From: Canna indica
Lineage: Eukaryota; Streptophyta; Magnoliopsida; Zingiberales; Cannaceae
Direction: 5' to 3'
Length of the DNA: 64,000 nucleotides
Assembly (NCBI GenBank): GCA_034359265.1
Contig: CP136891.1
Location: 45,562,001 to 45,626,000 of the forward strand
The notes beneath the pieces were generated by a model. It was not told the origin of the DNA. It saw only the letters and a program-made list of their open reading frames with translations, and ran no database searches. Of this stretch, positions 34,130 to 44,158 are shown piece by piece (positions within the stretch are counted from its first letter, which is position 1; every line of letters begins with the position of its first letter). The position numbers and the translations under genes are program-made.

Positions 34130-34260
34130 AATTATTTAACTGCGATTTATTAAGCCAGCGATTTTTTTTATGCGATCCCAAAAAATATTGAACCCGTGGT
34201 TTTTAGTTAACCGCAGTTGAAGAGATATAATAGGCTGCGGTTCAAGGCAACTCAGCCTAT
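34130..34260. repeat. Left subterminal repeats of Pack-CACTA
   Basis: Repeated AACTGCG, AAGCCAGCGATTTTT, AACCGCAGTTG and GGCTGCGGTTC motifs in both orientations match those at the right end (39655-39830). Confidence 0.65.
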
Positions 34261-34491
34261 TTTTGACCCATGATTTTCTTTATGCTCCGCGCGCAGCTCA
34301 TCTTCCCTTTTCATCTCTCACATCTTCTTCCCTTCCCTCTTCATCATCTCCACTTCCTCTTCCCTTCCCTCTTCCCTCTTCAATTTGAGAAATCAATAGC
34401 GAGCGACGCAGCAGTCCTCATGTTCTTCTCCTCCTCGGCTCTACCTCTCTTGCTCTATATTAAGGTCGCATGAAAAGGTTTCTAGATTCCA

Positions 34492-34990
34492 ATGGGCGCG
34501 TCAGAATCCCTTCTATCCAAACAACAACTGCAACAACAAGTTACTTCCGAAACCCTTGTGCCCTTTTCTTCCATCCTCTCAATTGATTTCTCACCTCAAT
34601 TTGTGTTATTTTCCTCATTCTCAGCCAATCGATGAGATCACCACCGTCTCCGAGAGGATCGAGGGCATAGATTCCCTCCTGGAGCGCGTCAGGGCCCTCA
34701 AGATCGTAAAATCACGCGCCTCCCAATCTATTTTTCACTTCTTGTTTTATTTTTTATCAAATCGATCGATAGTATATGATTGTTTATTGTTGCAGGCCAA
34801 TCCGCTGCTGAACTCGCCACCCCTAGCTGAGTCCATCTTTTCGGATATTCTTATTAGGAAGCCCTCATCCAACTCTTCCAACCCTATTTCAAGTGATATT
34901 TTCAAAGATAAATTCTTTGCTACTATTTTGATGCTCAAAATAAGTTCTGACAGCCTTGAATTTGAGAATGCACATGTGCTCAAATTTTAA
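34492..34990 (+). pseudogene. Captured gene fragment 1 (start MGASES), unrecognised
   Basis: It begins with ATG at 34492, giving MGASESLLSKQQLQQQ; the Gly2-Ser pattern resembles an N-myristoylation site. Downstream coding-like blocks are DEITTVSERIEGIDSLLERV (about 34630-34706) and, after a likely intron (GTAAAATC to TTGCAG, ending 34795), PLLNSPPLAESIFSDILIRK. The gene-like structure (exons with GT and AG edges) and skewed composition suggest a captured exon pair from a host gene I do not recognise with certainty. A region between the first two blocks is out of frame. It lies directly upstream of the fructokinase exons in the same orientation. Confidence 0.45.
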
Positions 34991-35024
34991 TATTACCCAT
35001 TTCTTTAAAGTCATTTTTGTTGAC

Positions 35025-35291
35025 TCTATGGCGGCCAGAGTTCAAGCTTTTGTTGGCGACCCTCGAGGAGAAGGGATGCAAGTACTACACGAAGGTATAC
35101 CTCCACTGCCGAGATTGATCCATTGGTTCTTCTTAACCCATCAAAACACCTAATCATGCTTCAATTAAATGCAGGATTTCAGAGGAAGTTTAGATGGATT
35201 TGCTGTCAATACAGTGGACACGACCGGAGCAGGGGATGCATTTGTTGGTGCCTTTCTTTGGAAGCTTGTGGATGACCAATCTGTGCTGCAG
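35025..35291 (+). pseudogene. Captured fructokinase (pfkB) exons
   Basis: Two exons of a pfkB-family sugar kinase, which phosphorylates fructose in the cytosol or plastid. Exon end 35052-35094 reads [14 protein letters not shown] and stops at a GT donor. The next exon, 35175-35291, follows an AG acceptor and reads [14 protein letters not shown] then [13 protein letters not shown], the pfkB signature whose Asp is the catalytic base, and [12 protein letters not shown] before another GT donor. That exon has no stop or frame error. The 80-bp intron between them is intact. Only a central slice of the roughly 330-residue protein is present, so it cannot be active. Family assignment is strong; the exact isoform is not determined. 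Confidence 0.85.
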
Positions 35292-35903
35292 GTCAGTCAA
35301 AGATGAGGGCTTTGAGTCTATTTCACTATTTGTTGAGGGTGAAAAAAAATCCCCAAAAATATCTCATTTTTCTCTTCGGTCACTTGATTGGCTACACATC
35401 TATTAATATTGAATTAGAAGTGGGCAATTATTGAAACATATAAAACTGATCGACATGAACCTACCCATCTATAAATTCATGCTAAGCATAGATTCTTAGA
35501 TAGAATCTAAGAAGAACTAACTGCAAATGCATGAACAACTTGGTGACTAGATATAAGAAGATAAATTTGTCTTTGTTGGAATTACAATCACCTGAAAAGC
35601 AGTGTTCCACGCTAGATTAAATGATTTGGACAGTCAGATATATTTTTTAGAATCCTTTAGAAAACTGAGTTGTTTGTTCACTTGTGGGAGAGGAAGTTTC
35701 CTGTCATTTCTGCATCCAGATTTAGAGATTCAAGGACATTGCTTCTACCAACGGGATACAGCCATTCAGGAATCTGGAAGCAAATTTAAAGCTAAATGGT
35801 AGAAAGAGGCTATAGTTGATCGCCAACTTTCACATGATTAGTATTTGTCTTGCTTTAGTTAATCGTCAACTTTCATTTTGTTGAATCTCTCTATTTTATA
35901 TAT

Positions 35904-36873
35904 GTTGATCAGCTAGTGGAGATCATCAAGGTTTTATATTTGTTGATAATGTTTTTGATTATTTGCTCTAGTAAGATTTATGCACTATTTTATCTCATTT
36001 CACATAATTCTTGTTGCTCTGCAGATTTTAGGTACTCCAACACGTGAATCCTAATTACACAATCCAAATTTCCTCACATCAAAGCTCATCCTTGGCACAA
36101 GGTTTGTTGATTTCATGTGATAATAAAAGTCCTCCAACTATTTAAGTATATAGAAAATATTAAATCTCAGTGCCTATTATATGCAGCTTTTTCAGAAGTG
36201 GATACCTACTGAAGCAGTTGATCTTGGGTCTAGGCTGCTTAAGTACTCACCTAATTTGCGTTTTACAGCTGTAAGTATGCATTCTGTTTAGATTAGATAT
36301 ATTGTTGTTCTGTATAGATTATATTAGTGTTATCAAAGACAGTATGTCTTTGGTTCATCTTATAGTAATGTCTTTAATTTGCTAGTCAGTTTGACAGTCA
36401 TTACTTTGAACATTTTTATTTGAGATAAATAGTTACTTTTTCTTCATATCTTACTTAGTTCCCTTATTTTTGTTCTGGATCAGATTTAAGTCATAGCATG
36501 TCTATTTAAGTCATAGCATGTCTCTTGTCTCTGAGAAAGCCTAGAGTTTGTATCTTTTTAGTCAATGATGTATGATGCAGTTTCCCATAGTATGAGGCAA
36601 CCAATTTTCTATATCATTAAGTTTTTGTTCTCAATGATACAGATGGCAGCGTGTGCCCATCCATTCTTTGATGAGTTGAGAGACCCTAACACATGTTTGC
36701 TGGATGGAAACCCCCTTCCTCCTTTATTTAACTTCACCCCTCAAGGTATGATCCCTCTTACCTTTCTTTGAGTCATAAGGGGTTATTCACATCTATATTT
36801 GCAGAGCTTGAAAGCTGTTCCCCTCAATTGATTCAACGCTTCCTTCCTGAGCACATGAAGCACAATCAGTAAA
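35904..36873 (+). pseudogene. Captured SHAGGY/GSK3-like kinase exons
   Basis: Five consecutive exon pieces match the C-terminal half of plant GSK3/SHAGGY kinases, regulators of brassinosteroid and other signalling. They are 35904-35930 (VDQLVEIIK), 36025-36101 (LGTPTRE, then KAHPWHK region with a small deletion that breaks the frame), 36187-36270 (PTEAVDLGSRLLKYSPNLR), 36643-36745 ([27 protein letters not shown]) and 36805-36873 (LIQRFLPEHMKHNQ then stop). Each has GT/AG edges and introns in between, so the copy came from genomic DNA, not mRNA. The ATP-binding lobe and activation loop are absent, making it a non-functional kinase fragment. Confidence 0.9.
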
Positions 36874-37750
36874 TAGAAATTCAAGTCCGGAGGTTGTTTG
36901 CAGAACTCAAAAAGTGGATGTCATCACATCCATAATATCCTTAGCAATTAGCATTTATGCAACCTTATCTTCATTAATTTCATACTTTGTATCGTATCTT
37001 ATTAGCACATGTAGATGACTAACCTTATTGAGCCATTTTTTGAGGGAAATGATTAACGTTAATAACACATGGACCATGAATTAAGTAGTTTAATTGCAAA
37101 TGCAAGCTCAAGTTTGACGTACAGCACATTTGTGTTATAATAAAACCCGGCAGACTGCACCTTTTGTTAGGCATCAATAACACTAGTACTTCTCTGTACT
37201 CATTTAGGCACCCATACAAGTGAACAAACTTCTTGCATAAAGTGATGGTGTGAGACTAGCTGAGACACCTAAACTAGCAGTGACAATTGCTCCAGATGGC
37301 ATTCTGTCCACAAAACTTGATAGGTAAAAATATTTTAAATGCTTATCATGCTTTATATACTAGAACCACAACAAGATGCGACAAAAACTACTATTGAAGA
37401 AAATATATTTATGTGTTTCTACTTTGCTAGATATGTGTATTAAAGAATGTAAATGCATGAAAGCTTTTAGGAAAAGTAGTCACCTAATCAAATTTCAAAT
37501 TTAACATGGTATCAATGTACAAGGTCATGACTTAATAGTATGCTTACTTTCTGTTCATTCTTTTTTCTTTTAGTTTGATCTTGATCCTTATGGATTGCTA
37601 TCGTATTTTTGGACTCGGCTATACAATCAGTTCCTGATGGAGACATTTTAATTTGTACAGCTACACATATGGCAGTGTTATCTATAAAAAAAGGTCTTTT
37701 CTCCCCTCTCTTTAATATTGACTATGGTGCTTATTTATGTTTATCCCCAG

Positions 37751-37812
37751 CTGCTAATTGAATTAGATGGTGTGGAAGCTTTGATAGGGGTATTTGTTTT
37801 TGCTGCCACTCG
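37751..37812 (+). pseudogene. Captured AAA-ATPase exon (PEX1-like)
   Basis: A single exon-like block between an AG acceptor (37749-37750) and a GTAAGT donor (37813) reads LLIELDGVEALIGVFVFAATR. This resembles the second AAA module of the peroxisome biogenesis ATPase PEX1 (LL-x-LDGVE-x-L-x-GVFVFAAT). The Walker B acidic pair before it is not visible in this window. Nearby 37570-37690 could hold more exons but I cannot assign them. It is too short to function. Confidence 0.6.
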
Positions 37813-38196
37813 GTAAGTCCTCTTGGAGGTCATTTATCCCGAATATAATTGACAATTCAGTATGTTGTACCTTCTTACTATTTTTCTTCTCCAATGTGAT
37901 GATTTTTTGTTTTAACATATCAGTTTCGTAGATGTAATTTTACTATTCAAAAACTGATATGCAGTTATAAGTAAACGTTCAGAAACAACATAATTTTATG
38001 TATTTGGTTATTCTTCTACAAAGTTCAGTCCTAGATACTAGTTTCTAGTTTCTAGTTTTTGATTTCTGATAGCAAGTTGATTGAAAGCCTTTTGAATCAA
38101 CATGTTTTTGCTGCCACTATGTAAAATTATAAATTCTAAACTTTCATTATATAGCTCTCTCCCTCTTTTTAAGAACACTATGTTGTGTTGCAACAG

Positions 38197-38265
38197 CTCT
38201 TGGAAGATGATGAAGAAGAAAGAGAATATTCTAGATTGAGGTCCAAGCTTGAAGTGCCCATCCAG
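38197..38265 (+). pseudogene. Captured exon, unrecognised (acidic)
   Basis: An in-frame 69-bp block between CAACAG and GTACAG reads LLEDDEEEREYSRL then RSKLEVPIQ. It has clean splice-like borders and no stops. I do not recognise the parent gene. Confidence 0.4.
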
Positions 38266-38489
38266 GTACAGTACGTAGTGAGATTCCATGGTGTTTTTTT
38301 TTTTGTTAAATTTTGTAATTAAACAAATTTGCGAGGGTAACAATTGATTCCTTCCTTCATTGCATTCCTCACTATATAGGGGGTACATAGATCCAAAAAG
38401 ACCCAATTAAAAGCATATCCTGGTTGTATCAAGATTGCAAGGGCTTGATTGCCTTGCATATGTTCAAACACCTTTCTTTATTTAAGAAA

Positions 38490-38938
38490 ATGCATTATGC
38501 AGGCACAAAATGGGCTGACAGGTTCTTGCGTGAGGGTTTGTCTTTGATATTTAGATTGGGATATCACTCGGTATGTTCACCCTCTAATGTAGAATCTCTA
38601 CCAATCATTTAGTACTTCTTTACCTTGCCATTCGGTCTTCTTTACCTTGTCATTCAGTCTTATTTAGATCTATTGTGGTTGTCATCAAGGTTCCATCCAT
38701 GCGACAACTACATCTTCATGTCATAAGCTAGGATTTTGATTCAACACACTTGAAGTACAAGAAGCATTGGAACTCTTTTAACACCTCATTCTTCTGTGAT
38801 TCTACTGATGTGCTCGAGGAGATTGAAAAGCATGGTGTATTAACAGTAAATGATGATGAGAAGTTATTGACAAAGGAGCTTGCTGCCACAAGTGCTGCAG
38901 TGCACATCCCAATATCCCCAGACTCAAGTCTCACATAA
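38490..38938 (+). pseudogene. Captured exons of an unrecognised gene
   Basis: Block 38503-38571 (TKWADRFLREGLSLIFRL, between an AG and a GTATGT) and block 38735-38938 (THLKYKKHWNSFNTSFF, DVLEEIEKHGVL, KELAATSAAVHIPISPD, then TAA) have protein-like composition and are open. The second runs 60-plus residues to a natural-looking stop. I do not recognise the family; by position it may be the 3' end of the same donor gene as 38197-38265. Confidence 0.4.
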
Positions 38939-39654
38939 CCAATTGCAAAGCTCCCCTTCCAACTCACCTTCATAATGGCAAACTTGTTTATGCGCTGTCA
39001 AATGGTGCAAGTGGAACCTCAAGCAATCTCTCTTGAATCTACCTCTTTTTGTGCATCCTCTTTTGGACATCCAATTAGTTAATGTCTTAATGCAGAGCTT
39101 TTGTTGTTTTTGTTATGAATATGCCAAATAGTTAATGCCAGTAGTGCTTATTTAAGCAGTATATGGCAAGACATTAATCAAAATAAATAGCTGCTTACAA
39201 AATTTATTTGAAGAATCTGTAACTTTTGGGATTGAAAGGTTTCAACTTTACATTTCAACAAAGAAAGGAGAAAAATAAAGCCCACAATAGTAGATTTCTC
39301 TACTTTTGTAGCTATATATTTCATCTTCATTGCTTTGTCATTAGATCCTTTCACATTTTGCAAAATTTATATAGCCTAATTGCAATTGCTAAAATCGGAA
39401 TTAAAGAAAGTTCTCTCTATATAGCACTATTTCCTACAATTTTTTTGCATGGAGAAATGACCTTTTCCCGCAGTTTACGCGTTGGGAGAAATGATTTTTT
39501 CTTGCTCTTTATGCTTCAAGAAAAACTGCTAGAACAAGTAATTATTTCTAACATTTTAATCTGCTGAGAAAAATACCTTCCTCGACGATTGAAATTGTTG
39601 GCACAAATTGCTTTTCCATGCGGTTTACGCTGCAGTTTTAACTATTGGAAAAAA

Positions 39655-39830
39655 TATGTTTGCGCTGCAGTTTATTAACTACAGCGTAAAAACCACTTTA
39701 ACCTACGACCAGCGAACCGCAGGAAAAGAAATTCCCCACGGCAGTTTAGGCTGCGGTTTTGAAGCCGCAGGTGAAGCCTCTACCGCTCTTAAAACTGCAG
39801 CGCAAAGTCCGAAAAAACTGTTGGCTAAAA
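39655..39830. repeat. Right subterminal repeats of Pack-CACTA
   Basis: Clustered CTGCAGTTTA, AACCGCAGG, GGCTGCGGTTTTG and ACTGCAGCGCAAAG motifs in alternating orientation, counterpart to 34130-34260. Confidence 0.65.
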
Positions 39831-39847
39831 TAAGCTCTGTTGTAGTC

Positions 39848-40162
39848 ATTAGATGGTACACTTCTAATGATGCATTTAGATGCTTCAAAAATGACTACAT
39901 ATTCATTGTCACACAATTGAGATATGCTAATCAAATTATGTTTTAACCCATCAACTAGTAAGACATTTTTAATGCATGGGTAGGGGAGTATACCTATCTC
40001 ACCAATGCCAACAATCTTACCTTTGGCATTGTCTCCAAATGTCACATGTCCATTATTCTTACTTGATAGGGTTGCGAAAAGATTGATATCACCCGTGATG
40101 AGTTTTGAGCAACCGCTATCCAATATCCATGTGCTTCTACTTGCTTGAGGATGCTTCTTCAT
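39848..40162 (-). pseudogene. Element S protease region
   Basis: The frame from 40162 reads TWILDSGCSKLITGD, with the copia protease active site DSG, then GHVTFGDNAKGKIVGIGEIG and the linker KHNLISISQLCD. It ends IIRSVPSND at the CACTA insertion. The remainder of the polyprotein continues at 34123 with a frame change. The enzyme would process Gag-Pol. The active-site triplet is intact but the gene is cut by the insertion. Confidence 0.9.
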
Positions 40163-41814
40163 CTACAAAAGGAGAAGAGACAATTTTAGGTACCCAAATC
40201 TTCTTGGGTCTTTGAGTGTTAGTCATCTTAGGAACCCAAGTGAATCTAGCATGAGGGTTCCTCCTTAGTGCATAATCTCTAGCCATATGGCCAAAAACAC
40301 CACATGAAAAGCAACTTCCATTAAATTTTCTTGGGCTGTGTGTGAGCATGGAAGTGTGCATAAACATGATTGTTTGATGACTTTCTAGCATGTACAACTG
40401 TAGGCATGATATTTTGTAAGATTGTCATTTTTTCATTTAGCATGTAAAGTTCCTTTTTTAAGTTTAGCATGCTATCATTCAAGTGCTCTACTTGATCACT
40501 TAAGAACTTGTTTTCATTCTCCAATTTTTTGTTTTCATTTTCTAAGTTTTTCTTAGCATCATCTAAGACATGCTTTTCCTCCTTAAGGGTATCTACTTCT
40601 TTTTTTAATGCATTGCATGAAAGTAGCAAGTTATCATTTTTTAATGCATTGCATGAAAGTAGCAAGTTATCTAGCTCTAAAGATTTGTTGTCCTTTTTAA
40701 GCTCTTTAAACTTTTTCCTAATAGCATTGAATTCATCATACATTTGATCAAATTCATTTTCTAGTTCTTCTTGCGTAAATGAAAGCTCGCCGAAAGTAAA
40801 TCTTACCTCATTGTTATTTGCCATGAGGCAAAGATTTGCCTTTTCACTTTTGGAGTCTTCTTCACTTGATGAAGACTCGCTTTCATCCCAAGAAGCCATC
40901 ATCGCCTTCTTCTTCCTCTTGTATTTGTATTTGTTGTGAGGGTTGGAGGTAGAAGTCATCTTGAGAAGTGGGCAATCGTTCCTTAGATGCCCGATTTTGT
41001 TGCAATTGAAGCATGTGTAGCCTCTTTTTCCTTTTCTCATGCATCCTCTCATGAAACTCATGAATCTCCTTGCCAACATTGTCATTTCTTCAAAATCATC
41101 TGTCTCTTCCTTGGATGATGAGGGTTCTTCACCCCGGTGTGATGCTTTTAAGGCAATGGTCTTGCCTTTGGGGACATCTTCCTCCTTATATTGCTTCATA
41201 TGGGTCTCATGTGTCATGAGAGACCCAATGAGCTCGGTGATCTTTAAGGTGCTCATATCCTTTGCTTCTATGATTGCGATGACCTTGGGCTCCCAAGCTT
41301 TTGGAAGGGAACGAAGGTGCTTCCTTACCTTCTCTTCTTCCCTTATGTCTCTACCAAGGTTAGCTAATCCATTTGTAATATTTTGAAAGCGAGCATACAT
41401 GACATCAATAGATTCATGCGATAACATTTTGAACATTTCATAATCATGCATGAGTAGGTTTATCTTAGATTCCTTAACTTGTGAAGTTCCTTAATGTATA
41501 GTCTCTAGGACTTTTCAAAGTTCATATGCAGACTCACAAGTGGAAATCCTATTAAACTCATTAATTAATAGACCACAATATAGTGCATTGACGGCATTTG
41601 CATTTGCATTAAAGAGTTTAATTTCCTCTTGATCCCACTCATCCATATCCTTAGTTGGTTGCTTATACTCTACTTGAATCACTCTCCATACATCCATGCC
41701 TAGTGATTGAAGGAAGCCATTCATGCGTATCTTCCAATAGGCATAGTTATTTCCATCGAACAATGGTGGAGTAAGAGTAGAGGACCCTTGAGCTAGTTGA
41801 ATTTTACTATACAT
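40137..41814 (-). pseudogene. Element S gag (Sirevirus-like, two zinc knuckles)
   Basis: It starts MYSKIQLAQGSSTLTPPLFD at 41814, with the copia gag motif YAYWKIRMNGFL. A stop near 41514 is followed by MHDYEMFKMLSHESIDVMY (from 41451). The frame then runs openly to 40321 through FQNITNGL, the first CCHC knuckle CFNCNKIGHLRNDC and a long coiled coil (FDQMYDEFNAIRKKFKELKK and a Lys/Glu/Asn-rich repeat region). After another stop it shows a second knuckle CFSCGVFGHMARDY, with the last Cys lost. The coiled coil contains a 12-residue duplication. Gag forms the particle; an enlarged gag with coiled coil fits the SIRE lineage. At least two stops inactivate it. Confidence 0.88.
40601..40672 (-). repeat. 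36-bp tandem duplication in element S gag
   Basis: Two adjacent 36-bp units (TTTTTTAATGCATTGCATGA...) differ at one or two bases and add the repeated residues NDNLLLSCNALK to the coiled coil. The frame is kept. Confidence 0.9.
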
Positions 41815-41856
41815 TCTAAATTGTAGGATAGATGGTTAAATCTAATCCTACGACCT

Positions 41857-41870
41857 TGCTATGATACCAA
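41857..41870 (-). promoter_or_regulatory. Element S primer-binding site (initiator Met tRNA)
   Basis: The minus strand reads TTGGTATCATAGCA one base after the 5' LTR end, complementary to initiator Met tRNA with one mismatch. Confidence 0.8.
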
Positions 41871-42539
41871 TTGTTGAGTGAATACCCACACTAGAAGGGA
41901 GGGTTGAATAGTGTTGGGTGAGTTTTAGTTTTTATTCGATTTCTTTCAAGTTCGATTTGTAATGCAACCAAAATTAACGTGCTACTAGATAGAAATGCTT
42001 GATGAGTAATAAATGGCAAATAAACACAATCAAATAAGCAATGCAAAGACGAGTAGTTATAGTGGTTCGGCCAACCGCCTACTCCACTACCTTGGCTCCA
42101 CACCAAGAATTTCTAACCAAAACTTTATAGACTATGTGTTTCCCTTTGAATAAAACCGAGGCCTTCCTTCTCAACCCCTTGAGAATGCCTCGAACCTATT
42201 CACCTAGGCAAAACATAATTCTATAAAGTAAACCCTAAGTGTTTACACTAGCACACCTAGCAAGCTAATAGTAGCGATTACAATTTAAGAACAATGAAGA
42301 ATAACAAGAAGGAGCTAAAAATGAAACCAAGAGTGTAAGCTCCTTCCAAAGCCTTCCAAGTCTCCAACTCTTAAAGACGGTGAGCTCGAATTGTTGCCGG
42401 AGTTGAGACGAGATGATCGCTTGAAGAGGATGAACCAATCGATGGAGCAAGCGAGCACAAATCAATTTTTGAGGGCTTGGATCTATCTTAGAAATGCACT
42501 AATGATCATTAAGAAGGGATAAGAGAGGTTGGTGAGGGG

Positions 42540-42547
42540 TATTTATA
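42540..42547 (-). promoter_or_regulatory. Element S LTR TATA box
   Basis: The minus strand reads TTATAAATACCCC, the same motif as in the other SIRE LTRs and about 50 bp from the palindrome cluster. Confidence 0.6.
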
Positions 42548-42596
42548 ACACCTCACCCGGAATAGCTCTCCAATGGGTGTTTTTCTGCCCGTTGGA

Positions 42597-42795
42597 TGTC
42601 GATCGGTCGCTTGTCGGTCGATCGTCGGTCGACCGACCGATCGATCGCCTAGTGACCGCTGGTGTTCTGGCCTTTTACAATCATATTTGGTCGACTGAAT
42701 TAACCCCTGCTCATTCCCTCTGTTGTTCGATCGACCGACCGGTCAACCGAATTTGCCACTGCCAATTTTTGGCTTTGTTCGATCGACCGGACCTG
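42597..42795. repeat. GGTCGATCGACC palindrome cluster in element S LTR
   Basis: Overlapping GATCGGTCG, GGTCGACCGACC and CGATCGATCG motifs lie just upstream of the TATA box on the transcribed strand. Confidence 0.8.
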
Positions 42796-43111
42796 GGCTG
42801 AGGCTATTTTTTTCATTTGTTTTGTTACACGTTTTTTCATGGGTTTTGTTACCAAGTTTCGACTTGGATAACTTAACAAATAGACTTGGGATGAGATACT
42901 AGGGATATATTACATAGAATCTATTTGATAATCTACGAATTCTACTTAATCTACATCCGAGCCTTTTTTGACAATTTTTGTGTTTCTCCAAGCGAAGTTC
43001 GCGTGCGTATCGTAACCTCAACCTGAACTCAAAACTTCACACATATATTAAATACATGTTTGTTATCATCAAAATAGAGATCGAAGCCTAGGGAGATCCC
43101 TTGGGCCAACA

Positions 43112-44158
43112 ATGAGGTGCAACGTGTCTATTAGCACAAAAGGCTTTGTGTGTGCACAACAAACCCGGTGTGACAATACATACACTTGTTCCTCATAACG
43201 ATGGAAGACGTGACCGATATTTTTAATATCTTAGCCATTCGGACTCAATATTATTGGAGGGTTTCTTCATGCAATTATAAATATCTAAGCTATCAACAAT
43301 TGAAGAAAAAGCAATAAATGAAAGCATAAAGTAAATAAACATGATTATGGATGTTCTAAGGGTTCAACCCGAGCCACCGGACAAACCAAGGCCATCATCC
43401 TAGGGTTTTAAGGAGCTCCATCTCACCATGGGGGTGCCCAAAACCATATTGTAGGTTGCTGATTCCATCAGTGTCTTCCCGGGGTTCTAGTCGTCATCAA
43501 CATGGCATCGAATACCTCCTCTCCGTGCGCACACCAAAACGGGGCAACAAGCGTGCTCATTGCGAATCTGCCCCTAAACTTCTAGTTTTACAAAACTAAA
43601 AGAAGACCCCAAAAAACCCATGGGGAAACATTTAAGGAGAGGGAGAAGTGAATTACAATAAGAATTGTCAAGAGGAAGACAGGGGTACGCAAGCACTATT
43701 TTAAAATTACAATACTGAAATTTCATAAATTTACAAGCAATCATCACAACCACGTTTTACACACAGTCACATGTACATAGGGCTCATTCATAATCATCAT
43801 TTCATGCATCATATCATATATGAAAAAGAAAGGAAAAAACAGAATCCAAAATTGCGCAAATCTGATCACGTTTCCACCCAAAACGGTTCAAACAACACAT
43901 GCTGAATTTTTCGGTTTCTCGGGGCTGTTCAACCATGAACCCACGGGATTTTTTAGTTTAAATTCTATCCAAAATCAATATGGATAGTAGGCTTCCACCT
44001 CGATTCATCATATGAACCGTGGAGCCAAGAAAAAGACTCAAAAAACCCCGAAAACTAAAATCGGACAGCATGACATTTAGGGAGCAAACAATTCATAAAC
44101 GTGACCAAAACGCGAAATAAAATTTCTAAAATTTTGCTAAAGGTGGATCTGATACCAC
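43112..44158 (-). mobile_element. Copia A 5' leader and primer-binding site
   Basis: The minus strand reads GTGGTATCAGATCC immediately after the 5' LTR (44146-44158), an initiator-Met-tRNA primer site. About 1 kb of non-coding leader follows. No gag motif could be found before element S cuts in at 43111. Nothing else is supported in this stretch. Confidence 0.7.

Larger units (their letters stand above)
34124..39847. mobile_element. Pack-CACTA-like element with captured host-gene exons
   Basis: The left end reads GGCTACAATTATTTAACTGCG. The right end, on the opposite strand, reads GACTACAACAGAGC; both are decayed forms of CACTACAA. Subterminal sequence at both ends repeats GCGGTTTT / TTAACCGCAG / CTGCAGTTTA. 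The insertion separates element S protease from its pre-integrase domain. TCATT occurs at both edges (34116-34120 and 39846-39850), so the 3-bp duplication may be ATT. Inside is no transposase but exons of several unrelated plant genes with introns still visible, all on the plus strand. Confidence 0.7.
14826..43111 (-). mobile_element. Sirevirus-like Ty1/copia element S
   Basis: Read leftward: 5' LTR (41872-43111), Met-tRNA primer site, a long gag with two zinc knuckles and a coiled coil, protease, pre-integrase and integrase, RT and RNase H. The pieces align end to end across four insertions: 34124-39847 between protease and pre-integrase, 30780-32299 inside RT, 15073-30466 between RT and RNase H, and G1 at 14826 within RNase H. 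The 3' part and 3' LTR are missing, lost in the deletion at about 10115. The large gag with extra coiled coil fits the SIRE/Maximus lineage; I assign that by recognition. Confidence 0.75.
41872..43111 (-). repeat. Element S 5' LTR
   Basis: On the minus strand it runs from TGTTGGCCCAAGG to CACTCAACA, 1,240 bp, directly followed by the primer site. It has the TGGTTCGGCC block and, near 42540, the TATA motif with the palindrome cluster upstream. It abuts copia A leader at 43112. Confidence 0.88.

Noticed and set aside
36565..36771. 68-residue open frame from 36565 as an independent gene
   Set aside because: Its second half is the GSK3-like exon and the first half is intron sequence read through.
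41857..41870. tRNA gene hints (TGGTATCA motifs at several places)
   Set aside because: These are retrotransposon primer-binding sites next to LTR ends; no cloverleaf surrounds them.
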